Positions 9,901-18,300 of a stretch of 30,439 nt of DNA are shown here, piece by piece (position 1 is the first letter of the stretch; each line of letters begins with the position of its first letter). This DNA comes from CAWELS01 sp964468205 (GTDB taxonomy: Bacteria; Acidobacteriota; Terriglobia; Bryobacterales; Bryobacteraceae): the NCBI GenBank assembly GCA_964468205.1, contig CAYXVG010000069.1:1-30439 (forward strand), written 5' to 3'. The notes below the pieces were generated by a model, which was not told where the DNA came from, did not search any database, and worked only from the letters and a program-made list of their open reading frames with translations. The translations under genes and the position numbers were made by a program.

Positions 9901-10298
9901 GTCCGTTCGGAGTGCGAGTGCAGAGCGCAAAGATTAACTTCGCCGCGGGCGGCGTGCGCGCCAATATTATCGGCGATCCGACGCTACCAAGCAGCGAGCG
10001 GTCGATCGACCGGTGGTTCAACCTGGATGCCTTCACTCGTCCAGCCGACTACACGTTCGGCGATTCCGGCCGCGGGATTGTCCGGTCGGACGGCCGGGTC
10101 AATTTCGACTTCTCGCTGAACAAGCGCTTCCATATTACCGAGAGGGTCAATCTCAAATTCTCCGGCGAGTTCTTCAACGCCTTCAACCACCCGGATTTTA
10201 ATCCCCCGAATCGAAATCTGGGAAACGCGAACTTTGGCCGGATCAGCGGCGCCACCGAGGGCCGCGTGATCCAACTCGGCATGCAATTGAACTTCTGA
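6966..10298 (+). CDS. Oar-like TonB-dependent outer-membrane receptor
   Basis: Predicted outer-membrane receptor of about 1,110 residues, of the class that expands widely in Acidobacteria. The order is signal peptide (about 1-31, ending VSAQ), carboxypeptidase-regulatory-like beta-sandwich (about 32-115: GRISGRVLDPDGAVVPAA, FPALNPGTYTISATIPGFK), plug-like domain (about 120-270: SARRSLNLVAMSG, YVFDGGTMQNMRLG, IREFRVVQNTYSAEYGGS, GTNQFHGSAYEYFRND), then a long beta-barrel with periodic aromatic strands. It closes with a terminal phenylalanine (QLGMQLNF), as expected for outer-membrane insertion. The start is decided by GAAAGGAG at 6951-6958: ATG 6960 is one base away, ATG 6966 seven. The substrate is unknown; the neighbouring hydrolase-like and FAD-oxidoreductase genes suggest a carbohydrate or polymer. 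A damaged tandem copy lies upstream. Confidence 0.9.
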   Translation: MHILGRLGRGWLIGTCCLVLLCLIGVEVSAQTSLGRISGRVLDPDGAVVPAAQVEALNEETGVKNTVQSNETGSYTFPALNPGTYTISATIPGFKTFQRSAIRLETAQVLELDITMELGAVTETVTVTGEAPLLESTTSTVGQMMESKTMEEMPLSARRSLNLVAMSGAAVFLQGGERSFFSLAGGRSRNQSYVFDGGTMQNMRLGVGQSRTDPPVSAIREFRVVQNTYSAEYGGSASGVIVATTKSGTNQFHGSAYEYFRNDKLDAAGFFAPIKDGEKQKTVRRYHLFGGAIGGPIIRNKTHFFTAVEINKHSIGQSQILTVPTDLQRQGDFSQTFDTGGNLEVLYDPATNTTLPDGTIARDPFPGNIIPTDRIDPISRQLLDFYPRANRPPVNIAGAQNFNGNRTNREPREAVVTRVDHVFSNANRFYFRYVYGANNSTQGSVYPDRVAQPGKTDFDRPQHTLLFADTHNWTPTLLMDVRYTYGTRKNHAKSPGLGSSIVEDLGMQGVPGGAFPDIRITGFSRLGDSSERGQFPIGQHQWVNNWTWIKGTHVIKFGWEARQSWNFEINRPIISGRYSFADSGTGLPAVGNTGYALGSYMLGFVNAFNLQDQEPLDRYNWYLSGFVQDDWKVTPDLTLNLGVRWETDTPITDRNLRFNSFDQNQINPVSGTPGVVKFGGVNGFRDNPYDTDWNNFGPRIGFAWKPMGSQSWVIRGGAGMFYEHPFAHGAPASVALGYQLSQSESSQDQGATPVFYLGEGPAGVSLEKPELGDEFGAVPVGSRPTQSLSFFEANRKTGYSMMYNFGIQRQLPGNMVLDVTYMANLARKMPNSNLQTNQVPVELMGPGNKQSLRPYPQFNNVAVQFPTLGVTNYHAGVIKLNKRFSHGFNLLTTYTWARNIGNIDHANSGGVGDNALYMDFYNRKLDKGPNAIDIVHRYTVSAVYELPFGPGRKWVTGGALSHVIGGWTISTLGTVQSGGPFGVRVQSAKINFAAGGVRANIIGDPTLPSSERSIDRWFNLDAFTRPADYTFGDSGRGIVRSDGRVNFDFSLNKRFHITERVNLKFSGEFFNAFNHPDFNPPNRNLGNANFGRISGATEGRVIQLGMQLNF

Positions 10299-10324
10299 CC
10301 TGAGTCTTCACGACTCTCCGGAGG

Positions 10325-10357
10325 GCCGGTGCGGGTAACGTCCGCACCGGCTTCTTT
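10325..10357 (+). terminator. Rho-independent terminator
   Basis: GCCGGTGCGG (10325-10334) and CCGCACCGGC (10342-10351) form a perfect 10-bp stem around a 7-base loop, followed by TTCTTT. It lies 26 bases after the receptor stop. Confidence 0.85.
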
Positions 10358-10411
10358 CCGTGCCGTATGACGGTGTGGCAGCACCCGGCTGTCGCCCGAG
10401 CTATTCCCCTT

Positions 10412-10438
10412 TTCACAGTTCCGCGGGTGTTGTAGATT
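10412..10438 (+). promoter_or_regulatory. Possible promoter of the hydrolase-like gene
   Basis: TTCACA (10412-10417) and TAGATT (10433-10438) are separated by 15 bp (16 if read as TTTCAC). They lie between the upstream terminator and the strong AGGAGGTGA ribosome-binding site at about 10456-10464. The spacing is slightly short. Confidence 0.35.
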
Positions 10439-10471
10439 CAATGCAGCAGATCCCATAGGAGGTGACGGCTG

Positions 10472-11887
10472 ATGGAGTTGACGAGAAGGATGTTCTCCGC
10501 GGGGTTGCTGGCTCCGCTTGGCATTGCAGCGGGCGAGGAATCACCGGCGCGGCGGCGGGCGAGGAAACGATTCAGCGAGGTCGGGGCAAGCCTGTACCCT
10601 TGGGATCTCCTGGATGAGGGGTGCGAGCCGATCATGGACACGCTGACCGCGACCGCCAGCGTGAACAGCGCTTACCTAGTGGCTCTGATGCACCATGAGA
10701 AGCGGCCGCTCACTGATTTCTTCTATCCCCACAACCCAAAGCGAAAGACCTATTTTCCGGAGGACAGCCGCGCATATTGGCGTCCAGACCCAGAGCACTA
10801 TCGCGACTCGAAGATCAAGCCACTCACCAGCGGGCGGGCGGAGATTGCCGGTACGGACTGGCTGGCCCAACTAGTGGCGGCGGCGCGGAAGCGGGGATGG
10901 AAGACCGGGGCTGAGATCTCCCATACGGTGCTTGACGCCGAGCGGGCCGCGGGAGAATTCGAGGACGTGGTTCAGCGTGACATCTGGGGAAACCCGATCG
11001 GACAATTGATCTGTCCCAACAACCCGGACGCCCGAAGTTATCTGATCGCTCTGTTCACCGACGTGGTCAAGAACTACGATATCGACTACGTTCAGACCTG
11101 CCTGGTCCCGTTCGCTCAGAGGGGAGCGAATTTGTCTGTTGGTCTTGGCGGCGAGTCGCACCAGCCGGGGACATTCGGTTATCAAACCTGGGGCCGAAGG
11201 CCAGTGCGACTCGAGAACGCCGTCCTGAACACGACCCTCGGCGGCTGCTTCTGCCCGAGTTGCACCGAGGCCGCCAAGGCCGAGGGGCTGGACCTCTCCT
11301 CGATCCGAAGGGCAATTCTGCCAGTGGCGAATACGCTCGATCACCCGGGCCCGGCCGGCATACACCACCTCGCCAAGCTGCAGGCTTCGAATATCTCGAC
11401 GACGATGCTGCTGATCCGCCACCCGGAGATCTTCGAATGGCTGGAATTTCGCTGCCGTTCCATTACGAACTTGTTCGCGGAGGTTCAGAAGGCGGTTCGC
11501 GCAGTGAAGCCGGCCATCGATTTGCGGCTGAACGCCTACATCTACGACAATCCCGAACTGGCCGGGATCGATTTCGCCGCACTGAAGCCGCACTTGGGCT
11601 CCATCCGTTCGAGCAACTATGACGAGCAGAGCGGGCGGATGGAGCGCATGGAGCATAAACGGCAGTTCCTGCTCAACGTGCGGACGCTCGCGGGCGACGA
11701 TATGTATTTTCTTTCGGCGATCGGGGTCCGGCCCCGGGCCACTCCGGAGCTGATCCGGAAGGGCGTTCTGATCTCCTCGGAGTGCGGCGCGGACGGGTTG
11801 ACGCTGGGACACTATGACGGGGCTCCGCCGCGGAACCTGGAGGCGATCAGCGAGGGCATGAAGGAAGCAGATGTCCGGGTGGGATAG
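10472..11887 (+). CDS. Putative Tat-exported TIM-barrel (glycosidase-like) protein
   Basis: A 471-residue protein with an N-terminal twin-arginine signal (TRRMFSAGLLAPLGIAAG), so probably exported folded to the periplasm. I cannot assign a firm family. The body alternates helices and strands like a TIM barrel. The segments DYVQTCLVPF, CFCPSCTEAAKAEG (Cys259, Cys261, Cys264), DLRLNAYIYDNPE and GADGLTLGHYDGAP resemble the hypothetical glycoside-hydrolase-like families common in Acidobacteria and Planctomycetes, where a CxCxxC-type motif precedes a helical insertion. A catalytic Asp/Glu pair cannot be named from sequence alone. AGGAGGTGA, 7 bases before the ATG, fixes the start. Its position after an outer-membrane receptor and opposite a Tat-exported FAD oxidoreductase suggests shared work on a sugar or polyol; this is inference. 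Confidence 0.72.
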   Translation: MELTRRMFSAGLLAPLGIAAGEESPARRRARKRFSEVGASLYPWDLLDEGCEPIMDTLTATASVNSAYLVALMHHEKRPLTDFFYPHNPKRKTYFPEDSRAYWRPDPEHYRDSKIKPLTSGRAEIAGTDWLAQLVAAARKRGWKTGAEISHTVLDAERAAGEFEDVVQRDIWGNPIGQLICPNNPDARSYLIALFTDVVKNYDIDYVQTCLVPFAQRGANLSVGLGGESHQPGTFGYQTWGRRPVRLENAVLNTTLGGCFCPSCTEAAKAEGLDLSSIRRAILPVANTLDHPGPAGIHHLAKLQASNISTTMLLIRHPEIFEWLEFRCRSITNLFAEVQKAVRAVKPAIDLRLNAYIYDNPELAGIDFAALKPHLGSIRSSNYDEQSGRMERMEHKRQFLLNVRTLAGDDMYFLSAIGVRPRATPELIRKGVLISSECGADGLTLGHYDGAPPRNLEAISEGMKEADVRVG

Positions 11888-11909
11888 ACGGCGCTGCGGC
11901 GGATGGCGG

Positions 11910-13799
11910 CTACGCTTGCCGAGGCGGAACGCCTTGCCGGAGGGTATGGATAAGATCGTCGAGGTGATTCTGATAGAGGCCGCGCGGGGTGGCGGATCTC
12001 TTGGCGCAGAGTGAGGCGGCGAGGCCGGCCACTTCTCCCATCATGCCCGTTGTGCGCTGGCAGCGGAACCAAGCCAAGCCGACATGGGTGCAGCTCACGT
12101 TGCGCCCCGCCATGAAGAGGTTGGCAATATTGCGGGAGTAGAGCGAGCGGTAGGGGAGCCAGCGCATGGGGGCTTTACCCTTGTCGTAGTGCTGGTGGAC
12201 AGCCATGAACGGCCAGCCGGGGAAATGGCGTTCGTTATCCGGGTCGGGCACGTGGATGTCGATGCCCCAATCGCAGGCGATGCAGGCGTCGGGGTAGCTG
12301 GTTCCCTTCTCCAGGTCGTGCTGCGAGTAGATGACGTCACCCATCAGGCGGCGCGATTCGCGTTTGCCGAGGACGTAGGCGACCCAGGCGAGTTCCCGAT
12401 TGGCGTAGCGCTCCCGACTGGCGCTGTGGTTCTTCTGGAAGGACCAGTTTCCGTAGATAGCCCGCAGCATGTGGTCACGGATAAGCTCGGTTTCGCAGGC
12501 CTGATTCCGGAGGTAGCCGGTTTCCCAGTTCCAGGCTCCCTGAATGGCGTGCAAACAACTCTCCTCCGTGAATTTGAGCGCCCAGGGGCAGTCCGGAAAC
12601 GGCGAGGGATCCGGGGTCTCGCGGGTATACCAGTGGAGGGTCGAACCGAGGACCTGATCGTCGGAGGTTTCCGGGGCGCGGCTTTCGCCGGATTCGCCCA
12701 TAGATTCACGGCCCATGCGGAAGTCGGCGCCGGCGAGGTAGCCCAGCGTGGCGTCACCGGTACAGTCGGCGAAAAGCTTCGCCTGGAAGCGGTGGAGGCG
12801 CCCGGAATGAGTCTCGGCGGCGTCGGCGGAGACGATCGTATCTCCGCTTTTTCGGACGGCGCATACGTGATGGTTCAGGTAGAGGGAGATGTTGGTTTCG
12901 GCCTTCACGATTAGCAGCCGGAGTTTGTCGCCCAGTTCGAATGTGCCATCGTCGTTGTATTCGGCCGGCCGGTTCCAGTCGAACTCCTTGACCACGTTGC
13001 CGAGATTGGGAAACGGCGGGACGTTGCGGACCGAATTGGGACTGACGCGAATCTCCGAACTGCTGTTGCCGCCGAGTACGGGGCGGTCATGGATGAGGGC
13101 GACCTTGAGGCCGGAGCGGGCGGCGGCGATCGAGGCACAGATCCCGGCCACGCCGCCGCCGGCGACCAGCAGGTCGAACTCGCCGGCCAGGGCCGGTTCC
13201 GCCGGGAAGCCGTGCAGAGAGGCACGCCAGGCACGCATTTCGTCCCTGGACTCGGGGGGCTTAAAATCCGGCGACTTCGAGAAGACGATCGCTTCACAGC
13301 GGGCATCGAAGCCGGTGAGGTCGCGCAGACGGATCTCCGCAGTCCGGGATGAGATTTCGATTTCGCCACCGGACTGCCAGTGCCACGCAGCGCTCTCGGC
13401 GCCAAACTTCACGGGAAGCGGGCGGCTGTCCACGAGCGCCTCGAATACACCAGGAGAGCCTTTCGCCTTGACTGTTGCGGACGTGTCACCGGTCTTCCAC
13501 GGGCCGGTCCAGTCACGGGTGCGCACGAAGACGTGGTAGCGTCCCGGCTCAGGAAACCGGACTTGGGTGACAGCGTCGGCGACGGGGACGCCGAAGCCGT
13601 GGGCGAGCAGGTAGGAGGATCCCATGGGCGGGACGCTCTGTTGATCGACGACCCATCCGCCGGGATTGTCGAACGCCTCGGCCTCGACGAGAACCATCGC
13701 TGTTTCGTTATCCGCACCGGCAGCAGCTTTACTCGTGGTCCACGCGCCTGCGGCGAGCATTGCGTTGCAGAAATCGCGCCTGTTGATGACGGCTTGCAT
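11910..13799 (-). CDS. Tat-exported FAD-dependent oxidoreductase
   Basis: A 629-residue protein of the FAD-dependent oxidoreductase class (PF12831-like). It opens with a twin-arginine signal (NRRDFCNAMLAAGAW). Residues about 35-190 form a beta-rich, CBM-like region (LVEAEAFDNPGGWVVD, GRYHVFVRTRDW, AEIRLRDLTGF). The Rossmann FAD motif FDLLVAGGGVAGI starts near residue 207 and is followed by ALIHDRPVLGGNSSSEIR. Later motifs are KLFADCTGDATLGYLAGADFRMG and, near the end, NIANLFMAGRNVSCTHVG with the QRTTGMMGEVAG helix. The substrate is unknown; the beta-rich module suggests carbohydrate binding. The ATG at 13799 begins the Tat signal; the open frame to 14108 adds residues with no such logic. It is convergent with the hydrolase-like gene (22 bp gap) and divergent from rpmI. 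Confidence 0.85.
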   Translation of the reverse strand: MQAVINRRDFCNAMLAAGAWTTSKAAAGADNETAMVLVEAEAFDNPGGWVVDQQSVPPMGSSYLLAHGFGVPVADAVTQVRFPEPGRYHVFVRTRDWTGPWKTGDTSATVKAKGSPGVFEALVDSRPLPVKFGAESAAWHWQSGGEIEISSRTAEIRLRDLTGFDARCEAIVFSKSPDFKPPESRDEMRAWRASLHGFPAEPALAGEFDLLVAGGGVAGICASIAAARSGLKVALIHDRPVLGGNSSSEIRVSPNSVRNVPPFPNLGNVVKEFDWNRPAEYNDDGTFELGDKLRLLIVKAETNISLYLNHHVCAVRKSGDTIVSADAAETHSGRLHRFQAKLFADCTGDATLGYLAGADFRMGRESMGESGESRAPETSDDQVLGSTLHWYTRETPDPSPFPDCPWALKFTEESCLHAIQGAWNWETGYLRNQACETELIRDHMLRAIYGNWSFQKNHSASRERYANRELAWVAYVLGKRESRRLMGDVIYSQHDLEKGTSYPDACIACDWGIDIHVPDPDNERHFPGWPFMAVHQHYDKGKAPMRWLPYRSLYSRNIANLFMAGRNVSCTHVGLAWFRCQRTTGMMGEVAGLAASLCAKRSATPRGLYQNHLDDLIHTLRQGVPPRQA

Positions 13800-13895
13800 A
13801 CTATCCCTGCTCTCAACTTTATCTGATTCCGTTTCAGGGCCGCGCCGGTACCAGTGTGGGCAGTGTAGGAGGCAAAGGAACGAGCGGGCGCAGCA

Positions 13896-13904
13896 TGCTA
13901 TACT
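13896..13904 (+). promoter_or_regulatory. Extended -10 promoter of rpmI-rplT
   Basis: TGCTATACT is an extended -10 element (TGn plus TATACT). No clear -35 is seen 17 bp upstream, which extended -10 promoters can tolerate. The predicted start near 13911 gives a leader of about 30 bases. Confidence 0.5.
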
Positions 13905-13941
13905 ACGGGGAGTCCCACAACCCACAAGGGAAAATTGTGCA

Positions 13942-14136
13942 ATGCCGAAATTGAAGACACATCGTGGTGCGGCAAAACGCTTCAAGAAGACAGGAACCGG
14001 AAAAATCGTGCGCAACAACTCGATGAAGCGGCATATCCTGACAAAGAAGTCGACCGCACGCAAGCGGAGGCTGCGGAAAAGCGTTGTCGCCGACAGCGCG
14101 GATCGCAAAGCGCTCCAGATGATGCTGCCGTATTAG
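13942..14136 (+). CDS. rpmI: 50S ribosomal protein L35
   Basis: A 64-residue basic protein of the large ribosomal subunit with the whole family pattern: MPKLKTHRGAAKRFKKTGTG, a His/Lys-rich middle (MKRHILTKKS), RKRRLRKS and the C-terminal ALQMMLPY. A weak AAGGGA precedes the ATG at about ten bases. It is the first gene of a four-gene run with rplT, a coiled-coil gene and zapA. infC, which usually precedes rpmI, is absent; a divergent oxidoreductase occupies that side. Confidence 0.97.
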   Translation: MPKLKTHRGAAKRFKKTGTGKIVRNNSMKRHILTKKSTARKRRLRKSVVADSADRKALQMMLPY

Positions 14137-14223
14137 ACGCGGCGGCTTGTCGCGGGAGCGACCGGAGCGCGAGGCACGTGCCCGGACCGCCCCGAAGAGT
14201 TCAAGTCCAACAAGGAGACAAAC

Positions 14224-14589
14224 GTGCCGAGAGTTACACGAGGATCCAGCCGTACCGATGCGCGAAAGAAGGTATTAAAGCGCGCCTCGGGATACTTTCT
14301 CACAAAGAGCAAACTGCACCGGGCCGCGCGCGAGGCGGTCAACAAGGCGCAGGAGTACGCCTACACCGGACGCCGGTTGAAAAAGCGGGATTTCCGGGCG
14401 CTGTGGATTATCCGGATCAACGCCGGTTGCCACGCGAACGGGATTTCCTACAGCAAGTTCATCGGTGGCCTGAAGAAGGCGGAGATCGATCTAAACCGCA
14501 AAGTTCTGGCCGATATCGCCGCCAACGATCCAGCCGGATTCAGCGCCCTGGTTGACAAAGCCAAGGTGGCGTTGGAGAATGCTGGCTAA
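14224..14589 (+). CDS. rplT: 50S ribosomal protein L20
   Basis: A 121-residue rRNA-binding protein needed early in large-subunit assembly. It shows the family signature: VTRGSSRTDARKKVLKRASGY, the LKKRDFRALWIIRINAGC core, GISYSKFIGGLKKAEIDLNR and DLNRKVLADIAANDPAGF. The start is GTG 14224, with AAGGAG at 14213-14218. It is 87 bp behind rpmI. In many bacteria L20 represses this operon by binding the leader RNA; I see no recognisable L20 site here. The 3' end overlaps the next gene's ATG. Confidence 0.97.
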   Translation: MPRVTRGSSRTDARKKVLKRASGYFLTKSKLHRAAREAVNKAQEYAYTGRRLKKRDFRALWIIRINAGCHANGISYSKFIGGLKKAEIDLNRKVLADIAANDPAGFSALVDKAKVALENAG

Positions 14590-14857
14590 GATGGAATTGC
14601 TTGACGGCGTGGGGCTCGACCCCCTGACCAGCTTGGAAGAAAGAATCCAGAAGGCGGTGGAGCTCATTCCGCGGTTGCGCGAAGAGCGAGACTCAGCCGT
14701 CCAGGAAAAGGACGAGGCCGTGCGCGCGGCCAAACAAGCGCGAGCGAAGTTGGAGGAGTTGACCGCCGAGGTCGAAACCCTCCGTGGCGAGCGGGAGCAG
14801 GTGCGCGCACGCATCGAGAAGCTTCTTGGCCACATGGACGTGCTGGGCGGCGAGTGA
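14579..14857 (+). CDS. Small coiled-coil protein, ZapB-like
   Basis: About 92 residues, almost entirely a heptad-patterned coiled coil (LEERIQKAVELIPRLREERD, then VQEKDEAVRAAKQARAKLEE and LTAEVETLRGEREQVRARIE), ending KLLGHMDVLGG. Length and build match ZapB-type division proteins, and the next gene is zapA, so a role in stabilising the FtsZ ring is plausible. Sequence alone cannot separate ZapB from other short coiled coils. ATG 14579 overlaps the end of rplT by 11 bases, suggesting translational coupling. ATG 14591 (MELLDG), just after the rplT stop, is an equally possible start. Confidence 0.75.
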   Translation: MLAKMELLDGVGLDPLTSLEERIQKAVELIPRLREERDSAVQEKDEAVRAAKQARAKLEELTAEVETLRGEREQVRARIEKLLGHMDVLGGE

Positions 14858-14895
14858 TGCCAGTGCAGCCTTGAACCCTTCCCCGAGGAACCGCA

Positions 14896-15201
14896 ATGGA
14901 TTCGGGATCCGCTGACAAAAAGCCCGTTCGGGTGACGATCTTCAATCAGACGTTTTCCCTGCGCACCGCCGGCGACGAGCGGGAGACGCTAGAAATCGCC
15001 AACGCTGTTGATGAACTCATGAACACAATCGCCCGGCGGTCGGGGAACCTTGACGCCGGTCGGGTGGCGATCCTCGCCTGCCTGCACCTAGCCGACCAGT
15101 TGCGTCTGGCGGAGGGGGACCTGGAACAGCTCAAGGAGCGGATTCAGAAGAAGACACGCGACTTTTCCCTGCGGCTGGACCAGGCGCTGAATTCCGAATA
15201 G
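14896..15201 (+). CDS. zapA: Cell division protein ZapA
   Basis: A 101-residue FtsZ-associated protein that bundles FtsZ filaments at the division site. The N-terminal half has the ZapA fold pattern (VRVTIFNQTFSLRTAGDERE, then IANAVDELMNTIARRSGN, VAILACLHLADQL). The C-terminal half is the dimerisation coiled coil (LEQLKERIQKKTRDFSLRLD). GAGGA lies eight bases before the ATG. It is 38 bp after the ZapB-like gene and probably in the same transcript as rpmI-rplT. In many bacteria pheST lie between rplT and zapA; they are missing here. Confidence 0.9.
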   Translation: MDSGSADKKPVRVTIFNQTFSLRTAGDERETLEIANAVDELMNTIARRSGNLDAGRVAILACLHLADQLRLAEGDLEQLKERIQKKTRDFSLRLDQALNSE

Positions 15202-15279
15202 CACCAGCCCGGGGAAAGACCGCCTTCCAACTGGAAAGCTGGGAGTTTGTCCGCGAAGGCCGGCGCGGCGGCAGGCGAC

Positions 15280-15321
15280 GGGCCGGCACAAAGAGGGTCC
15301 TGCGCCCGGCGAGGCCGGCCC
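15280..15321. repeat. GC-rich inverted repeat between convergent genes
   Basis: GGGCCGGC (15280-15287) and GCCGGCCC (15314-15321) are perfect 8-bp arms around a 26-base spacer, in the gap between zapA and the convergent receptor. It could slow polymerase from both sides, but there is no T-tract. Confidence 0.35.
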
Positions 15322-15335
15322 ACATCACACTCGAA

Positions 15336-18300
15336 TCAGAACTGCAGCTTGAGCGCGAGCTGGAACTGGCGCTGATCGAAGGTTGAGCGGATCGTGCCGA
15401 AGCCCTGACTGGTGATGTCGCTGTCCGGGGCGCCGAAGTTAGTGCGGTTCAGGATGTTGAAAGATTCGGCGCGGAATTGCAGGCGGAAGCGCTCGGTTAT
15501 GGTGAAGCTTTTGTAGAGTCCGAGGTCAAGTTGGTAAAACGACGGGCTGCGCACGATGTTGCGGCCCGAGTTGCCGAAGGGCTGGTCCTGCGGAGGGAAG
15601 AGCACCGCGGCTGGGTCCAGATAGTTGTCGTGCGACCGCGCGGCTTCCGGAGCGAGCGGGTTGCGAAGGATGTTCGGGCGGTACATGTTGCGCCCGAAGA
15701 CGGTGATGACGGGGGAGACCTCTTGTCCGAGGCCGGGGACGTAGAACAGTGTGACCGGCGCGCCGCTACGCATCTGGTTAATCGCCGTGATCTGCCAACC
15801 GCCGACGATGAGATCGGCTACCTTGCCCATGTCCGGGCTGAAGCGGCGGCCGCGGCCGACTGGAATTTCCCACACGACGCTGGTGGAGTTGACGAACGTG
15901 CGGTCATAGTCGGACAGGCCCTTGTCGGCGTTCAGGTCGAATATATTCTGGACGCTCGGCGGGTTTAGGTCGCCGCCCGCACCGTTGTCGAGAGGCTGAT
16001 TGCCGTTGTCAATGGCCTTCGAGTAGGTGAAGGAGTTGAGCAGATAGAGGCCCCCGCCGATGCGCCTCTCGATCTTCGCCTGCAGGCCGTGGTAGCTCGA
16101 GAAGCCCCAGGGCATGATGCCGGGGATGCTGCTGTACTGGGGAATGCGGCGGCGGAATTCGACCGGGATCAACTGGCCGGGAACGCCCGGGAAGGCTTGG
16201 TTCAGGTCGTTGATCAACTGGAGGTCATTTCCATAGTTGCCGACGTAGGCGACATCGAACAGCCAGCCGCGACCGAGTTCCTGTTGGATATTGAAGAACC
16301 AGCTTTGCACCTGGCCGGTGGGGATGTCTTCCGGCATGTGTTGGACGAGGCTGCGCTTTGGATTGAAGCCCTCCGGCGTGACGTAGTTTTCGGGGTAGCC
16401 GAACTGGGTGGGGCGAAAGCCGGGCTGGCCGGGAATGCTGAGCTGCAGCGAGGTGATGGCGAAGGGCGGGCTGAGCGTCAGGTAACTGGAGCCGAGGCGG
16501 TTCCAGTGGACGTAGCTGATGCCGTAGCCGGCGCGGAGGACGGTTTTGGGCGTAACGCTGTAGGCGAGGCCGATGCGCGGGGCGAAGTTGTTGGTGTCCG
16601 GGTCAACCAGATAGCGGTCCGAATCGCTGGCGGTTTCGATTGAGAGGGTATCGAAGTTGAAGTTGCTGAGCCGGTTGTCGCGCTCGAAGATCGGGGTGGC
16701 GTATTCGTAGCGGAGACCGAGATTGAGGGTCAGCTTCGGGGTGAGCTTAATGTCGTCCTGGAGGTATCCGAAGAACATCCGCTGCCGGATGTTGGCAAGG
16801 CTGGGGCTGGCCAGCAGGTAGACCGCGCGCTGCCCGAACATGAAGTCCGCGAGACTGTAGAGAGCGCCGGCGCCCGGGACGCGCGCCTCGGGCGGTAGAG
16901 CGAGACCGCTGAAGCCTCCCTGGTAGGCGTCCAGCCCGTAGACCGGGTGGATATCCTGCTGCCGCACGTTGATCCACTGGATTTCGCCGCCGGTCTTCAG
17001 AGTGTGCTTTCCGAGAATCTTAGTGAAGTTCACCTTCGGGTTGTAGACCCAGGGATGTTGGAATTGGGGGTTGGTGAACTGCCGGCCGAGCCGGGAGAAA
17101 CCGACCATGACCTGGGTGGTGACACCGCCGGTAAAAGCGGGATCCGTGGGCAGGCCGGGAATGCCGAACAATTCCTCCATACTGGGGCCGCCGGCCATCA
17201 CCGGAACCTTGCCGGCCTGGGAGCGGGAGAAGCCGAAGCGGGCCTCGAGAATGGACGTCGGATTGAGGACGGCCGTGACGCCGCCAGCGAGACGGACGAC
17301 GGGGATCCGCACGCTGCCGTTGCCGTCGCCGCCGGCGAGGCCGGGGATGACGCCGGGATCGAAGTTGTCAGCGCGGCTCTGGGTGTAGTGGAAGAAGGCG
17401 CGGACGTTGGGTGAGAAATTATGGTCAATCTTCGCGTCGCCTTTGTCACGGGAGGTGTCCTGCCGGACCAAACGCTGGTAGTTGTTCGCGGCTCCGGGGG
17501 AGGTGGTGGGCGGCAGCGCGTCAAAGATGGCCCGGGAGAAATCCGTCATGCGGTCCCGCGGGACGACACCGTTCAGATAAGGGGTCTGGGTAACAACATC
17601 GACGACCGGAACTCCGACGATGCCCTGGCGCTGCTGTTCGGTAGGGAGGGTAGCGAACTTGACCTCGGATTCGACTTCGCGGAAGCCCTCGTAGTCGATG
17701 AAGAAGAAGGTTTTGTTCTTGCCGTTGTAGGCGCCGGGAAGCAGCACGGGGCCGCCGAAGGTGAAGCCGAACTGGTTCCGGTTGAGCTGGGGCTTCTCGC
17801 CGCTCGCCGGCTGGAAGAAGCCGACAGCGTTGAGCTTCGTGTTGCGGAAGAATTCCCAGACCGAGCCGTGGAAGTCGTTCGTGCCGCTCCGCAGGACGAC
17901 GTTGACGGTGGCGCCGCCGGAACGGCCGTATTCGGCGCTCGTGTTGTTCGTCACCACGCGGAACTCGGCGACGGCGTCCGGCGGGAGTTGCGTCACCTGG
18001 TTGGAGAATCCCTGGTTCGAGGTTCCGTAGTAGTTATTGTCGATGCCGTCGAGCAGGTAGTTCGTGAAGGTGCTTCGCAGGCCGTTGGCGATGAAAGCGC
18101 CTTCGCGGTCATTAAAATTCGTGCCGGAGCTGGGGCTGGGGATGATGCCGGGCGCGAGAAACGCGAGCTCCGAGTAGGCGCGCCCGTTTAGAGGTAGCTC
18201 GACGATCTGTTTTTCGTTCACCAATTGTCCGCGGTCGCTCGAATCGGCTTCGAGAAGGTTGGCCTGCGCGGTGACGTCGACGGAGGAAGAGACTGTTGAC

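Noticed and set aside
12084..12914. 276-aa plus-strand frame inside the oxidoreductase gene
   Set aside because: It lies antisense to the FAD oxidoreductase, whose motifs are clear; the frame has no domain and reflects GC-rich codon bias.
15202..15335. Possible 6S RNA, because 6S often follows zapA
   Set aside because: The gap is only about 134 bases, and I could not find the closing stem and central bubble. A covariance-model search against the 6S family would settle it.
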